Below are positions 20,908-29,158 of a stretch of DNA of 64,000 bases, piece after piece (the first letter of the stretch is position 1; the number at the start of each line of letters is the position of its first letter). The stretch spans positions 26,086-90,085 of the forward strand of contig CAWAVV010000001.1 in NCBI GenBank assembly GCA_963785565.1, written 5' to 3'. Origin of the DNA: AP-15 sp963785565 (GTDB taxonomy: Bacteria; Pseudomonadota; Alphaproteobacteria; ATCC43930; CGMCC-115725). The notes under the pieces are model-generated. The model was not told the DNA's origin, ran no database searches, and saw only the letters and a program-made list of their open reading frames with translations. Both the position numbers and the translations under genes were made by a program.

Positions 20908-23097
20908 TCAGGCGAGGTCGAAGCGATCGAGGTTCATCACCTTGGTCCATGCCGCCACGAAGTCCTTCACAAATTTCTCCTTCGAGTCCGCGCACCCATA
21001 GACCTCCGCGAGAGCGCGCAGTTGCGAATGCGAACCGAAGATCAGGTCGACACGGGTGCCGGTCCACTTGACTTCGTTCGTCTTCCGGTCGCGCCCCTCG
21101 TACACGCCTTCGGAGTTCGCGGACGGCTGCCATTGCGTGCTCATATCGAGCAGGTTGACGAAGAAGTCGTTCGTCAAGGTCTCGGGCCGCTTGGTAAAGG
21201 CACCGTGCGCGGACCGCCCGGCATTCGCCCCCAGGACGCGCAGGCCGCCGACGAGAACCGTCATCTCCGGCGCCGTCAAGGTCAGCAATTGCGCCCGATC
21301 CACCAGCAGCTCCTCGGCGGACAAGGCCTGCTCGCCGCGGAGATAGTTGCGGAACCCATCGGCGGTCGGTTCGAGCGGCGCGAAAGAGTCGACGTCGGTT
21401 TGCACCTGCGATGCGTCCATGCGTCCCGGGGAGAACGGGATCTTCACGTTGTGCCCAGCAGCCTTTGCGGCTTTCTCGATGGCCGCACAGCCGCCGAGGA
21501 CGATCAGGTCGGCAAGCGAAACCATTTTCCCGGCAGACTGCAAAGCGTTGAAATCCCTTTGGATCGCTTCGAGCGTCTCCAGCGACTCCGCCAGTTGAGC
21601 CGGCTGGTTGACGTCCCAGTCCTTTTGCGGCGCGAGGCGAATGCGTGCGCCGTTTGCTCCGCCGCGCTTGTCAGAGCCGCGGAATGTCGACGCCGACGCC
21701 CAGGCCGCCGAGACCAGCTGGGAAACGGACAGGCGAGACGCGAGGATCTTCGCCTTCAGAGCCGCAATGTCCTCTTCCCCGATCAGCGGATAATGCACCG
21801 CGGGGATCGGGTCTTGCCAGATCAACGCCTCCTGCGGGACGAGCGGGCCGAGATAACGCACGATCGGGCCCATGTCGCGGTGGGTCAGCTTGAACCACGC
21901 CCGAGCAAACGCGTCGGCGAACTCGTCCGGATGCTCGTAGAAACGCCGTGAGATTTTTTCGTAAACCGGATCGACCCGCAGCGCGAGGTCGGTGACCAGC
22001 ATCGTCGGCACGTGCCGCTTCGCCGGGTCGTAGGCGTCCGGGATCGTTGCGGCGGCGCCTTTCGCCTTAAACTGCCAGGCGCCGGCCGGGCTCTTGGTCA
22101 GCTCCCATTCGTAGCCGAACAGGTTCGCAAAGAAGTGGTTGCTCCACTGCGTCGGGGTCTGGGACCAGATGACTTCCGGGCCGCCGGTGATCGCGTCGGC
22201 CCCTTTGCCGGTGCCAAATCTGCTTTTCCAGCCGAGGCCCTGCTGCTCGATGGGAGCGGCTTCCGGCTCCGGGCCCACCAGTGACGGATCACCGGCGCCG
22301 TGGGTCTTGCCGAAGGTGTGACCACCAGCGATCAGAGCGACCGTTTCTTCGTCGTTCATCGCCATACGGCGGAAAGTCTCGCGAATGTCCCTGGCCGCCG
22401 CGAGCGGATCGGGGTTGCCGTTCGGCCCTTCCGGGTTGACGTAGATCAGACCCATTTGCACGGCGGCGAGAGGGTTTTGCAGATCGCGGTCGCCGGTGTA
22501 GCGCTCGTCCGCCAGCCACTTGCCTTCGGGGCCCCAATAGATGCTCTCGTCGGGCTCCCAGACATCCTCGCGCCCGCCGCCGAAACCGAACGTCTTGAAG
22601 CCCATCGACTCGAGGGCGACGTTGCCGGCGAGGATCATCAGGTCGGCCCAGGAGATTTTCCGGCCGTATTTCTGCTTGATCGGCCACAGCAGCCGGCGCG
22701 CCTTGTCGAGGCTCGCATTGTCCGGCCAGCTGTTGACCGGCGCGAAGCGCTGCTGCCCGGCTCCGGCGCCGCCGCGGCCATCGCCGATGCGGTACGTGCC
22801 GGCGAGGTGCCACGCCATCCGAATGAACAGACCCCCGTAATGGCCAAAGTCGGCCGGCCACCAATCCTGCGAATCCGTCATCAAGGCATGCAGGTCCTTG
22901 ATCACGGCATTCAGGTCGAGGCTCTTGAACTCCTTGGCATAATCGAACACCTCGCCCATTGGATTGGACAGGGTCGAGTGCTGGTGAAGAACTTTAAGGT
23001 CCAGTCGGTTCGGCCACCAGTCACGGTTGGACCTGGCCGCGGTCCTGTGCGCGACCGGGCACTTGGCCGCGCTCGTCTCATCAAACCTTGCGTCCAT
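20908..23097 (-). CDS. katG: Catalase-peroxidase
   Basis: 729 aa, the usual KatG length. It begins with CPVAHR and NRDWWPNRLDL, contains the distal haem motif RMAWHLAGTYRIGDGRGG (family usually MAWHSAGTYR, so Ser is replaced by Leu here), IYVNPEGPNGNPDP with the Tyr of the Met-Tyr-Trp cross-link, and the proximal haem motif GGHTFGKTHGAG. The second, haem-less domain follows. It removes hydrogen peroxide. The ATG follows GGAGGG by 5 bases. Upstream on the same strand are a 42-codon catalase-like ORF and an Irr/PerR-like operator, so expression probably responds to iron or peroxide. Confidence 0.97.
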   Translation of the reverse strand: MDARFDETSAAKCPVAHRTAARSNRDWWPNRLDLKVLHQHSTLSNPMGEVFDYAKEFKSLDLNAVIKDLHALMTDSQDWWPADFGHYGGLFIRMAWHLAGTYRIGDGRGGAGAGQQRFAPVNSWPDNASLDKARRLLWPIKQKYGRKISWADLMILAGNVALESMGFKTFGFGGGREDVWEPDESIYWGPEGKWLADERYTGDRDLQNPLAAVQMGLIYVNPEGPNGNPDPLAAARDIRETFRRMAMNDEETVALIAGGHTFGKTHGAGDPSLVGPEPEAAPIEQQGLGWKSRFGTGKGADAITGGPEVIWSQTPTQWSNHFFANLFGYEWELTKSPAGAWQFKAKGAAATIPDAYDPAKRHVPTMLVTDLALRVDPVYEKISRRFYEHPDEFADAFARAWFKLTHRDMGPIVRYLGPLVPQEALIWQDPIPAVHYPLIGEEDIAALKAKILASRLSVSQLVSAAWASASTFRGSDKRGGANGARIRLAPQKDWDVNQPAQLAESLETLEAIQRDFNALQSAGKMVSLADLIVLGGCAAIEKAAKAAGHNVKIPFSPGRMDASQVQTDVDSFAPLEPTADGFRNYLRGEQALSAEELLVDRAQLLTLTAPEMTVLVGGLRVLGANAGRSAHGAFTKRPETLTNDFFVNLLDMSTQWQPSANSEGVYEGRDRKTNEVKWTGTRVDLIFGSHSQLRALAEVYGCADSKEKFVKDFVAAWTKVMNLDRFDLA

Positions 23098-23149
23098 TGT
23101 TTCCCTCCGATCGCGTACTGCTCTGTTCCCGATCCGTCTGTAAGGCTCA

Positions 23150-23278
23150 TCAATCCTTGGAAAGGAACGGTCGGTCCTGGGCCGACAGCGGGCCGCCGGG
23201 GCCGGGGCTCTGGCTGTTCTGGTTGTCGCCGACCGGGATGCCGGCCTCGGTCGCCAGCTTGGCTTTCGAGTCCATCAT
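23150..23278 (-). CDS. 42-aa leader ORF resembling the N-terminus of a monofunctional catalase
   Basis: The frame starts MMDSKAKLATEAGIPVGDNQ and continues NSQSPGPGGPL before a stop at 23152-23150. This closely follows the N-terminal arm of small-subunit haem catalases (KatA type), which read T-x-x-AGxPVxDNQNSxTxGPRGP. GAGGAGGGA lies directly before the start, so it should be translated. The rest of a catalase is absent. It lies about 50 bases upstream of katG on the same strand. It may be a leftover of a catalase gene replaced by katG, or a conserved leader peptide. Confidence 0.6.
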   Translation of the reverse strand: MMDSKAKLATEAGIPVGDNQNSQSPGPGGPLSAQDRPFLSKD

Positions 23279-23299
23279 TCCCTCCTCGGATGACATAGA

Positions 23300-23326
23300 T
23301 TAGAAACGTTCTTAGGATTGTTCTAA
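23300..23326 (-). promoter_or_regulatory. Two overlapping Irr/PerR-like operator boxes upstream of katG
   Basis: TTAGAAACGTTCTTA (23300-23314) and TTAGGATTGTTCTAA (23312-23326) each fit the 6-3-6 palindrome TTAGAA-N3-TTCTAA of the alphaproteobacterial iron control element. Together they form a larger perfect palindrome, GATTAGAA...TTCTAATC. They lie 22-48 bases upstream of the leader ORF start, where a bound regulator would block RNA polymerase. Which Fur-family protein binds (Irr, PerR or Fur) is inferred, not shown. Confidence 0.65.
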
Positions 23327-23424
23327 TCTAACCCTGGCCGCGGGAATGTCAATGGCCAAGATCCCGAACCCCTTGCGCAGGTGGTGGGGTTGCAGGATTG
23401 CTCGCCGCGGGCGAGAGTGAGCCC

Positions 23425-24381
23425 ATGTCCGCGGCGATCCTCTCGGCCAGCCCGTCGGCAATCGCGCATGCCGCCCGGCTGCTGCGCGCGGGACAGCTCA
23501 TCGCGTTTCCGACTGAAACCGTATATGGGCTCGGCGCCGACGCAGCCAATGAACGCGCGGTCGTGGCGATTTTTGCCGCCAAGGGCCGGCCGCGCTTCAA
23601 CCCTTTGATCGTGCACGTTCCCAGTCTCGCGGAGGCCGAATCCCTCGCCATATTCGATGCGCGCGCGCGCCGCATTGCCGCACAATTCTGGCCGGGGCCG
23701 CTGAGCCTCGTCCTGCCCCGCCGCGGTGACAGCGGGTTGTCGCTGCTGGCGAGCGCCGGGCTCGACACGGTGGCGATCCGCGCCCCGGCTCATCCAGCAG
23801 CGCAAGCCCTGCTCCGCGCGACCGGACGGCCGATCGCCGCCCCCTCAGCAAACCGCTCGGGCCGGGTCAGCCCGACCGAGGCGGCCCATGTCGCCGCAGA
23901 ACTCGGCGACCGGGTGGCATTGATCCTCGACGATGGCCGCACCCCGGTCGGCCTCGAATCGACGGTGCTCGATCTGTCGGCCGAGCCCCCTGCCCTGCTC
24001 CGCCCCGGCGGCGTCACCCTGGAAGCGCTGACCGAGTTCCTCGGCCCGATTGCGATGCCCGCCGCCGGTCCGCCGCGCTCGCCCGGCATGCTGCCGAGCC
24101 ACTACGCCCCGTCCTTGCCCTTGCGTCTCGACGCAACCGACGCCCGTCCCGGCGAGGCCCTCCTCGCCTTCGGCCCCCACGCCCCACCAGGCTTCGCCGA
24201 AGTGGCATGGCTCAGCCGCACCAACGACCTCGCCGAGGCCGCCGCCAACCTGTTCGCAATGCTCCGCCAACTCGACCGCCCCCCGTTCACCGGCATCGCC
24301 GTCACCCCGATCCCCGACCGCGACCTCGGCCATGCGATCAACGACCGCCTGCGCCGCGCCGCCACCCCGAGGCCGGGCTGA
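23425..24381 (+). CDS. tsaC: L-threonylcarbamoyladenylate synthase (Sua5 type)
   Basis: 318 aa with both parts of Sua5: a YrdC-like catalytic domain (FPTETVYGLGADA, AAKGRPRFNPLIVHV, IAAPSANRSGRVSPTEA) and a C-terminal Sua5 domain after the linker around SPGMLPSHYAPS. It makes threonylcarbamoyl-AMP from threonine, bicarbonate and ATP, the first step of t6A modification of tRNAs reading ANN codons. The ATG at 23425 begins directly before the conserved sequence. Its 3' part (24120-24275) is copied downstream at 25219-25374. The katG operator lies about 100 bases upstream on the opposite strand. Confidence 0.93.
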   Translation: MSAAILSASPSAIAHAARLLRAGQLIAFPTETVYGLGADAANERAVVAIFAAKGRPRFNPLIVHVPSLAEAESLAIFDARARRIAAQFWPGPLSLVLPRRGDSGLSLLASAGLDTVAIRAPAHPAAQALLRATGRPIAAPSANRSGRVSPTEAAHVAAELGDRVALILDDGRTPVGLESTVLDLSAEPPALLRPGGVTLEALTEFLGPIAMPAAGPPRSPGMLPSHYAPSLPLRLDATDARPGEALLAFGPHAPPGFAEVAWLSRTNDLAEAAANLFAMLRQLDRPPFTGIAVTPIPDRDLGHAINDRLRRAATPRPG

Positions 24382-24508
24382 TACTTTCACAGGCCACGTG
24401 CACTGCGGTTCTCGACAATCCTCGCCGATCGGCCCAAAGAAAGTGTCTGGAACGAGCAATGCCAGCGACCTAACTTAGAGCCCGCGCGATCACCAACTCG
24501 CCCTAGAG

Positions 24509-24844
24509 TTGGCGCTGCAACGTCTCGACGCCCAGCTCCGCGAAAAATTCGGGCGCAAATATATCCGCTTGATCCTGTTCGGAAGCCGCGCGAGGGGCGA
24601 TCACCGACCAGACAGTGACGCCGACGTTGCCGTGGTGCTGCGCGGCGAAATCGACAATCGTTGGAGGCTCAAGCAGCAGGTGATCGAGGCCACTTATCCG
24701 ATCCTGCTGGAAACCGGGCTTTATATTCAGCCTTGGCCGATCGCAGAGAGCCAACTCGAAGACCCGGAAAAATCCTCAAATCCAAATCTGGCCAGAAATA
24801 TCCGTCGCGACGATATACCCGCGTCAGCGCGGCCGAGTTCCTGA
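24509..24844 (+). CDS. MNT-type nucleotidyltransferase (HEPN-linked antitoxin), damaged 3' end
   Basis: 111 aa as read, starting at a TTG. It has the minimal nucleotidyltransferase signature LILFGSRARGDHRPDSDADV (GSx10DxD). MNT proteins pair with HEPN RNases and inactivate them, often by adding AMP. The expected end, ARNIRRD..., is reached, but the reading then runs on to 24844. If base 24825 were G instead of C, a TGA stop and the HEPN GTG start would both appear there. The partner HEPN gene follows directly and is broken. No ribosome-binding site is evident before the TTG. Confidence 0.7.
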   Translation: MALQRLDAQLREKFGRKYIRLILFGSRARGDHRPDSDADVAVVLRGEIDNRWRLKQQVIEATYPILLETGLYIQPWPIAESQLEDPEKSSNPNLARNIRRDDIPASARPSS

Positions 24845-25212
24845 GGAAAGCGGACAGCGCGCTCGCCTCAGCAAAGCGAGATTTTGATGCTAGTGGTGGG
24901 TACCTGACGCTTGTAACCCGCGGCTTCCTTCCGCGGCCTTCCCGGCGCAAGGCCGGGATCCATGGGAGCCATGGGCACCGGCCTACGCCGGTGTGGTAAA
25001 GCTTTGGGTGTGATTCGTCAGAATGCTCCACTAACGACTACGACGGAGCCGCCAATCGGCTATATTACGCTATGTTCCACGCTGCCCGCGCAGCGCTCGA
25101 AAGTATCGGTATCCCGCCGCAGGGTAGACACGCGACGATCATCGCGCGGTTCGGCGCCATTTCTGCCGGGACGGCCCGCTGCCATTTGAATTGGGTCGCG
25201 CGATCAACGTCA
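24823..25212 (+). pseudogene. HEPN-domain toxin gene, interrupted by a MITE and frameshifted
   Basis: The first part reads VSAAEFLRKADSALASAKRD. After the 141-base insertion (24891-25031) the frame resumes with DYDGAANRLYYAMFHAARAA, the HEPN core with its YYAMF signature, then LESIGIPPQGRHATIIARFG. Removing the insertion joins the halves as FDANDYDGAANRLYY with no lost base. A second defect near 25165 shifts the tail, PLPFELGRAIN, to another frame. The start codon is GTC where GTG is expected. The gene is dead. HEPN proteins are RNases or scaffolds that pair with MNT proteins such as the one upstream. Confidence 0.75.
24891..25033. mobile_element. MITE-like element inside the HEPN gene
   Basis: The terminal inverted repeats are imperfect: TAGTGGTGGGTACCTGACG on the left and, inverted, TAGTGGAGCATTCTGACG on the right. 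A TA dinucleotide flanks both ends (24891-24892 and 25032-25033), the target duplication of IS630/Tc1-type transposition. The 139-base interior contains two palindromes (CCGGCGCAAGGCCGG and CACCGGCCTACGCCGGTG) and no gene, so it would need a transposase in trans. Confidence 0.8.
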
Positions 25213-25218
25213 TTGTCT

Positions 25219-25374
25219 TTGCGTCTCGAAGCGATCGACGCCCATCCCGGCGAGGCCCTCCTCGCCTTCGGCCCCGACACCCCACCGAGCTTCGCCGAAG
25301 TGGCATGGCTCAGCCGCTCCGCCAACCTAGCCGAGGCCGCCGCCAATTTGTTCGCGATGCTCCGCGAACTCGAT
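25219..25374 (+). repeat. Partial copy of the tsaC 3' region
   Basis: This segment matches 24120-24275 of tsaC over 156 bases without gaps, at about 89% identity by hand count. Encoded residues include DAHPGEALLAFGPDTPP and FAEVAWLSRSANLAEAAANL. It directly follows the HEPN remnant, so the MNT/HEPN pair lies between a complete tsaC and a fragment of tsaC. It contains no start and no full domain. Confidence 0.88.
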
Positions 25375-25533
25375 TCTTGCTGTTGTTGCGTGTCCGACCT
25401 TATCGAATTGAGGTATTTGTCGCAGCGTCGGCAGCCGGGTGCCGGCAGAAGCTGAGCGCGGCTGTCGGACCACCGGGAACCGGGCGTTTCTCGGCGGCGG
25501 GGCCGGGGCGACGCGATAACAGGGAGAACGGGA

Positions 25534-26430
25534 ATGGGGCTTCGCGATATCTTGGTTTGCCTCGATGCGACCGAGGCCGGCGATGGCCGGCTGGAGCTGG
25601 CGCTCAATCTGGCGCAGGCCGACAAGGCATATCTGACGGCGGTCTACGCCTTGCCCGAGCCGCGGGGATCGAGCATCCCGCCGGCCGGCCCGGGCCTGCC
25701 GCCAACGGTTCTCGGGCCGGTCTCGCCGGACGGCGCCAGGGCCATCGGCGGGCAGCCGGTCGTTGCCAGTCCGGGGCAAACCCTGCCCGATGCCGAACGG
25801 GCCGATGCTCTCGAGGAGCGCTTTCGCGCGGAACTGCCGCTGAGCGGGCTCGATGGCGAGTGGCATATGCTCAACCGCGCTGACATGGCAGAGCTGATCC
25901 AACTCGCCCAGGCGGCCGATTTGATGGTCCTCGGACAATATCCGGGCAGCGACTCGGGCGGCGCGACCTGGCTGCATCCGGACGATGTCCTGGTCGACGC
26001 CGGAAGGCCGGTTCTCGTCGTCCCCTATGCCGGCGCCGTCGAGCGTGTCGGCAGGCGGGTGCTGATTGCCTGGAACGGGACTCGTGAGGCCAACCGGGCG
26101 CTTCACGATGCGCTGCCGATGATCGGCGGCGCCGAGGCGGTCACGGTCATGCATGTCGGGGCGCAGCAGGCCGACCTCGATCGCGAACGGCCCTCGCTTG
26201 AGCGCATCGTCCATCACCTGGGGCGGCACGGGATTGAGGCGCAGCCCGAGGAAAGCCTGCACCCCGCAATCTCGGTCCGCGATGCCCTGTTGTCGCGCGC
26301 CGCCGATCTCGGCGCCGATATGATCGTGGCCGGGGCCTATCACCATTCGCGATTGCGCGAGACCCTGCTCGGCGGGGTCAGCCGCGACCTGCTCGATCAT
26401 ATGACGATACCGGTCCTGATGTCGCATTGA
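25534..26430 (+). CDS. Universal stress protein with two UspA domains
   Basis: 298 aa. The first Usp domain (GLRDILVCLDATEAGDGRLE) is followed by a second beginning GRRVLIAWNGTREANRALHD. The second ends with the ATP-binding-type pattern GADMIVAGAYHHSRLRETLL and VSRDLLDHMTIPVLMSH. Tandem Usp proteins of this form are cytoplasmic and are induced in stress. The insertion PEPRGSSIPPAGPGLPP in the first domain is low in complexity. AGGGAGAACGGGA precedes the ATG. No conserved partner is adjacent, and surE converges from the other side. Confidence 0.92.
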   Translation: MGLRDILVCLDATEAGDGRLELALNLAQADKAYLTAVYALPEPRGSSIPPAGPGLPPTVLGPVSPDGARAIGGQPVVASPGQTLPDAERADALEERFRAELPLSGLDGEWHMLNRADMAELIQLAQAADLMVLGQYPGSDSGGATWLHPDDVLVDAGRPVLVVPYAGAVERVGRRVLIAWNGTREANRALHDALPMIGGAEAVTVMHVGAQQADLDRERPSLERIVHHLGRHGIEAQPEESLHPAISVRDALLSRAADLGADMIVAGAYHHSRLRETLLGGVSRDLLDHMTIPVLMSH

Positions 26431-26452
26431 GCGCCGGCGCGACGAGCGTTGA

Positions 26453-27241
26453 TTAAAGGTGAACACCTTCGCCGTTCCAGCGCGGCAAGGACCGCCCCAA
26501 GACCGCGTAGGCTTCGTCGTCGGTGCGATCGTAGCGCAGCGGGGTGATGGTGATGCGGCCGGCGTTCAGCGCCTCGATGTCGCTTTCGGGACCTTGGTCG
26601 CGCTCGCCACGGCGAAAGCCCACCCAGTAATAGGTCAGGCCGCGCGGATCGGTCCGCGCCTCGACATCCATGCCTTGGACCGTCCCGGCGCCCTGCCGGG
26701 CAAGGGTCAGCGGTCCCACCTCGTCGGGCGGGAGGTCGGGAAAGTTGACGCTGAGGCAGGTGGCGGCACTCCAGCCGATCTCCCACAGCCGGCGCACGAT
26801 CGGCGGGCCAAGCGTGGCCGCCGTGTCCCAGCGGACATGGGCGCGATCGGTCCAGGCCTGGCTCAATGCAATCGCCGGAATGCCCAGCATCATCCCGGTC
26901 ATCGCCCCGCCGACCGTGCCGGAGAACACCGTCTCGATGCCGAGATTGGCGCCGCGATTGACCCCGGACAGCAACAGTTGCGGCGCCGACGCCTTCATCA
27001 GATGGCTGACGGCCATCACGACGCAGTCGCCGGGCGTGCCGGTGACGGCCCAGCGCCGCGGGCCGCGCTGGGCGATGCGGATCGGATGGTGCAGACTGAC
27101 CGCGTGGGAAACGCCGCTTTGGTCGTGCTCCGGAGCCACGACCCACACCTCGCGGGCGATTTCCCGTGCGATCCGCTCGAGTACTTCGAGGCCGGGCGCG
27201 TCGATGCCGTCGTCATTGGTTAAGAGAATGCGTTCGAGCAC
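26453..27241 (-). CDS. surE: 5'/3'-nucleotidase SurE
   Basis: 262 aa. It shows the SurE motifs in order: RILLTNDDGIDAPGL with the metal-binding Asp pair, VVAPEHDQSGVSHAVSL, TGTPGDCV, LLLSGVNRGANLG and FSGTVGGAMTG. The enzyme removes phosphate from nucleoside 5'- and 3'-monophosphates. The GTG at 27241 is preferred because CAGGAG lies 5 bases before it and the conserved N-terminus starts there. An ATG at 27313 would add residues outside the family. It stands alone here, away from its usual pcm partner, and is divergent from the cyclase gene. Confidence 0.95.
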   Translation of the reverse strand: MLERILLTNDDGIDAPGLEVLERIAREIAREVWVVAPEHDQSGVSHAVSLHHPIRIAQRGPRRWAVTGTPGDCVVMAVSHLMKASAPQLLLSGVNRGANLGIETVFSGTVGGAMTGMMLGIPAIALSQAWTDRAHVRWDTAATLGPPIVRRLWEIGWSAATCLSVNFPDLPPDEVGPLTLARQGAGTVQGMDVEARTDPRGLTYYWVGFRRGERDQGPESDIEALNAGRITITPLRYDRTDDEAYAVLGRSLPRWNGEGVHL

Positions 27242-27381
27242 ACGGCGTCTCCTGTCGGCACTGGGGGGGTGGCTTAGCATCCCGCGATGACGAAATCGAG
27301 GCGCCCGGCGCAAGCAATTTGCAGATGTCCCCTCTTCGGCTTAGCTATTCGTTGGGTTCGACATCCGGGGACCAACGTCTA

Positions 27382-28683
27382 ATGAGCGACGGACCTTTGT
27401 TTCACGCGCGGACGCGCCCATCGAGCTTTGACAGCGCACTCGGACAGAAAATCATCGAATTGCATGTCTGGGCGGTGCGCCAGGGACTCGACGGAGCGCC
27501 GGCCGACGTGCTGTTGGATGGCCTGTGCCAGCGCCTCGTTGATGCCGGCGTTCCGCTGTGGCGCGTCTTTGCCGGGATGCGCACCCTGCATCCACAATGG
27601 GGCGGCTATGGATTTACGTGGCGGCGCGACCTCAACGCTACACGGCCCGAGCAATACGAGCGCGGCAGCGAATACGAGCAGAACTGGCTGGACAGCCCTT
27701 TCGCCTACCTGATGAGCCAGAGGACGGGGTCGGCGAATGAAGCAGAGCCCTTGTTGTGCCTGCGACGTCGATTGTCGGGACCTCAAGCACAACTCGATTT
27801 CGCGGTTCTTAGGGGCCTCTCGGCAACGGGCGCCACCGATTATTTTGCGGAAATCTTTCGGTTTGGCGGGGATGGCGACCCGTCGCGTGGAACGGGGGTC
27901 GGTTTCTCCTTCACCACTGACCGGCCCGATGGTTTTCGCGACGACGACATCTTGCTGCTGCAGGCCGTGCTCCCGGCAGCATCGTTGGCGCTGATGGCCG
28001 ACGCCGGCCATACCATCGCCTCCGGTCTCCTTGCCGCCTATTTAGGTGCCGACGCCGGAAAGCGCGTCCATGCCGGAGCAGTAGCACGTGGTTCGGTCGA
28101 GAGCATCCGCGCCGTGCTGTGGTACGCCGACATCCGCGGTTTTACCGCCATCGCCGACACCACGCCGGGTCTGGCCGTCATCGAAATGTTGGACGAGACC
28201 TTCGAAACCGTGACTGCCTCGCTGCGGGCGCGCGGCGGCCAGGTGCTTAAATTCATGGGCGATGGGATGCTGGCGATTTTTTCGTTTACCGATGCGGCGC
28301 AAGACGAGACCTGTGAGCGGGCACTCGACGCTGCGGTCGAGGCGATGCGGGCAATCGACCAGTTGAATGATGCGCGGCGCACGGCCGGCAAGCCGGTTGC
28401 CTCGGTTGACTTGGCGCTCCATCTGGGCGAGGTGCTCTACGGCAATGTCGGTGCGGCCGACCGTCTCGACTTTACGGTGATCGGGCCGGCCGTCAACGAA
28501 GTCGCCCGCATCGAGACCCTTTGCGAGCCGCTAGGCGCCAAAGTGCTGGTCTCGGCCGAGCTCGCCGCCGCCGTTACCGACAACCGCCGTCTGCTGCCTC
28601 TCGGTCGGCACCAGCTGCGCGGGGTGAGGGAGGAGCTGGAAGTCTACGCGCTGGATCTCGGTGCGGAAGATTGGCGTGCGTAA
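27382..28683 (+). CDS. Class III adenylate/guanylate cyclase
   Basis: 433 aa. The N-terminal half (to about residue 230) has no motif I recognise but resembles the sensor module of soluble alphaproteobacterial cyclases (LHPQWGGYGFTWRRD, GTGVGFSFTTDRPDGF). The C-terminal catalytic domain has VLWYADIRGFTAIAD (metal-binding Asp), GGQVLKFMGDGMLAIF (second metal Asp), LGEVLYGNVGAADRLDFTVI and GPAVNEVARIE. It should make cAMP; guanylate cyclase activity cannot be excluded by eye. There are no transmembrane helices, so it is cytoplasmic. The ATG at 27382 follows a poor ribosome-binding sequence. Confidence 0.88.
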   Translation: MSDGPLFHARTRPSSFDSALGQKIIELHVWAVRQGLDGAPADVLLDGLCQRLVDAGVPLWRVFAGMRTLHPQWGGYGFTWRRDLNATRPEQYERGSEYEQNWLDSPFAYLMSQRTGSANEAEPLLCLRRRLSGPQAQLDFAVLRGLSATGATDYFAEIFRFGGDGDPSRGTGVGFSFTTDRPDGFRDDDILLLQAVLPAASLALMADAGHTIASGLLAAYLGADAGKRVHAGAVARGSVESIRAVLWYADIRGFTAIADTTPGLAVIEMLDETFETVTASLRARGGQVLKFMGDGMLAIFSFTDAAQDETCERALDAAVEAMRAIDQLNDARRTAGKPVASVDLALHLGEVLYGNVGAADRLDFTVIGPAVNEVARIETLCEPLGAKVLVSAELAAAVTDNRRLLPLGRHQLRGVREELEVYALDLGAEDWRA

Positions 28684-28698
28684 GATTAGGGAGTGGCA

Positions 28699-29145
28699 AT
28701 GACCCGGCGGCAAAACGCGCCTGACTATGAAGCCGACTTCGTCGCCTGGCTCGAGGACCAGGCGGGGCGGGCGCGGCGCGGCGAGGTCGAAAGCCTCGAT
28801 CTCGAAAATATTGCCGAGGAACTCGAAGGCATGGCGCGCAGCGACCGCCGCGAAATCAGAACCCGGCTGACCGTGCTGCTTGTCCATTTGCTGAAGTACG
28901 TAGCCCAACCGAGAAGACGCTCCGCCAGCTGGCTCGCGACAATTGGCGAGCAGCGGACCCAAATCGCGACGGTGATCGACGACAGCCCCAGCTTACGATC
29001 GTTCCCCGTGGGGGTCTTGGAACAATGCTATGCCGAAGCGCGATCGCGGGCCGCCCTGGAGACCCGGTTGGCCGAAAGCGCCTTTCCCGAACATTGCCCA
29101 TTTGAGCTGGCGCTGGTGCTCGGATCAGGCTGGCTCCCATCGTGA
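28699..29145 (+). CDS. DUF29 family protein (copy 1)
   Basis: 148 aa, the normal DUF29 length. The pattern YEADFVAWLEDQAGRARRG, ESLDLENIAEELEGMARSD and RTRLTVLLVHLLKYVAQP is typical. It is helical and cytoplasmic, with function unknown. The family is abundant in cyanobacteria and Rhodospirillales-type alphaproteobacteria. It begins 15 bases after the cyclase stop on the same strand, so the two may be co-transcribed. A second member is at 41577-42110. Confidence 0.88.
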   Translation: MTRRQNAPDYEADFVAWLEDQAGRARRGEVESLDLENIAEELEGMARSDRREIRTRLTVLLVHLLKYVAQPRRRSASWLATIGEQRTQIATVIDDSPSLRSFPVGVLEQCYAEARSRAALETRLAESAFPEHCPFELALVLGSGWLPS

Positions 29146-29158
29146 ACCGGAGGCTGTG

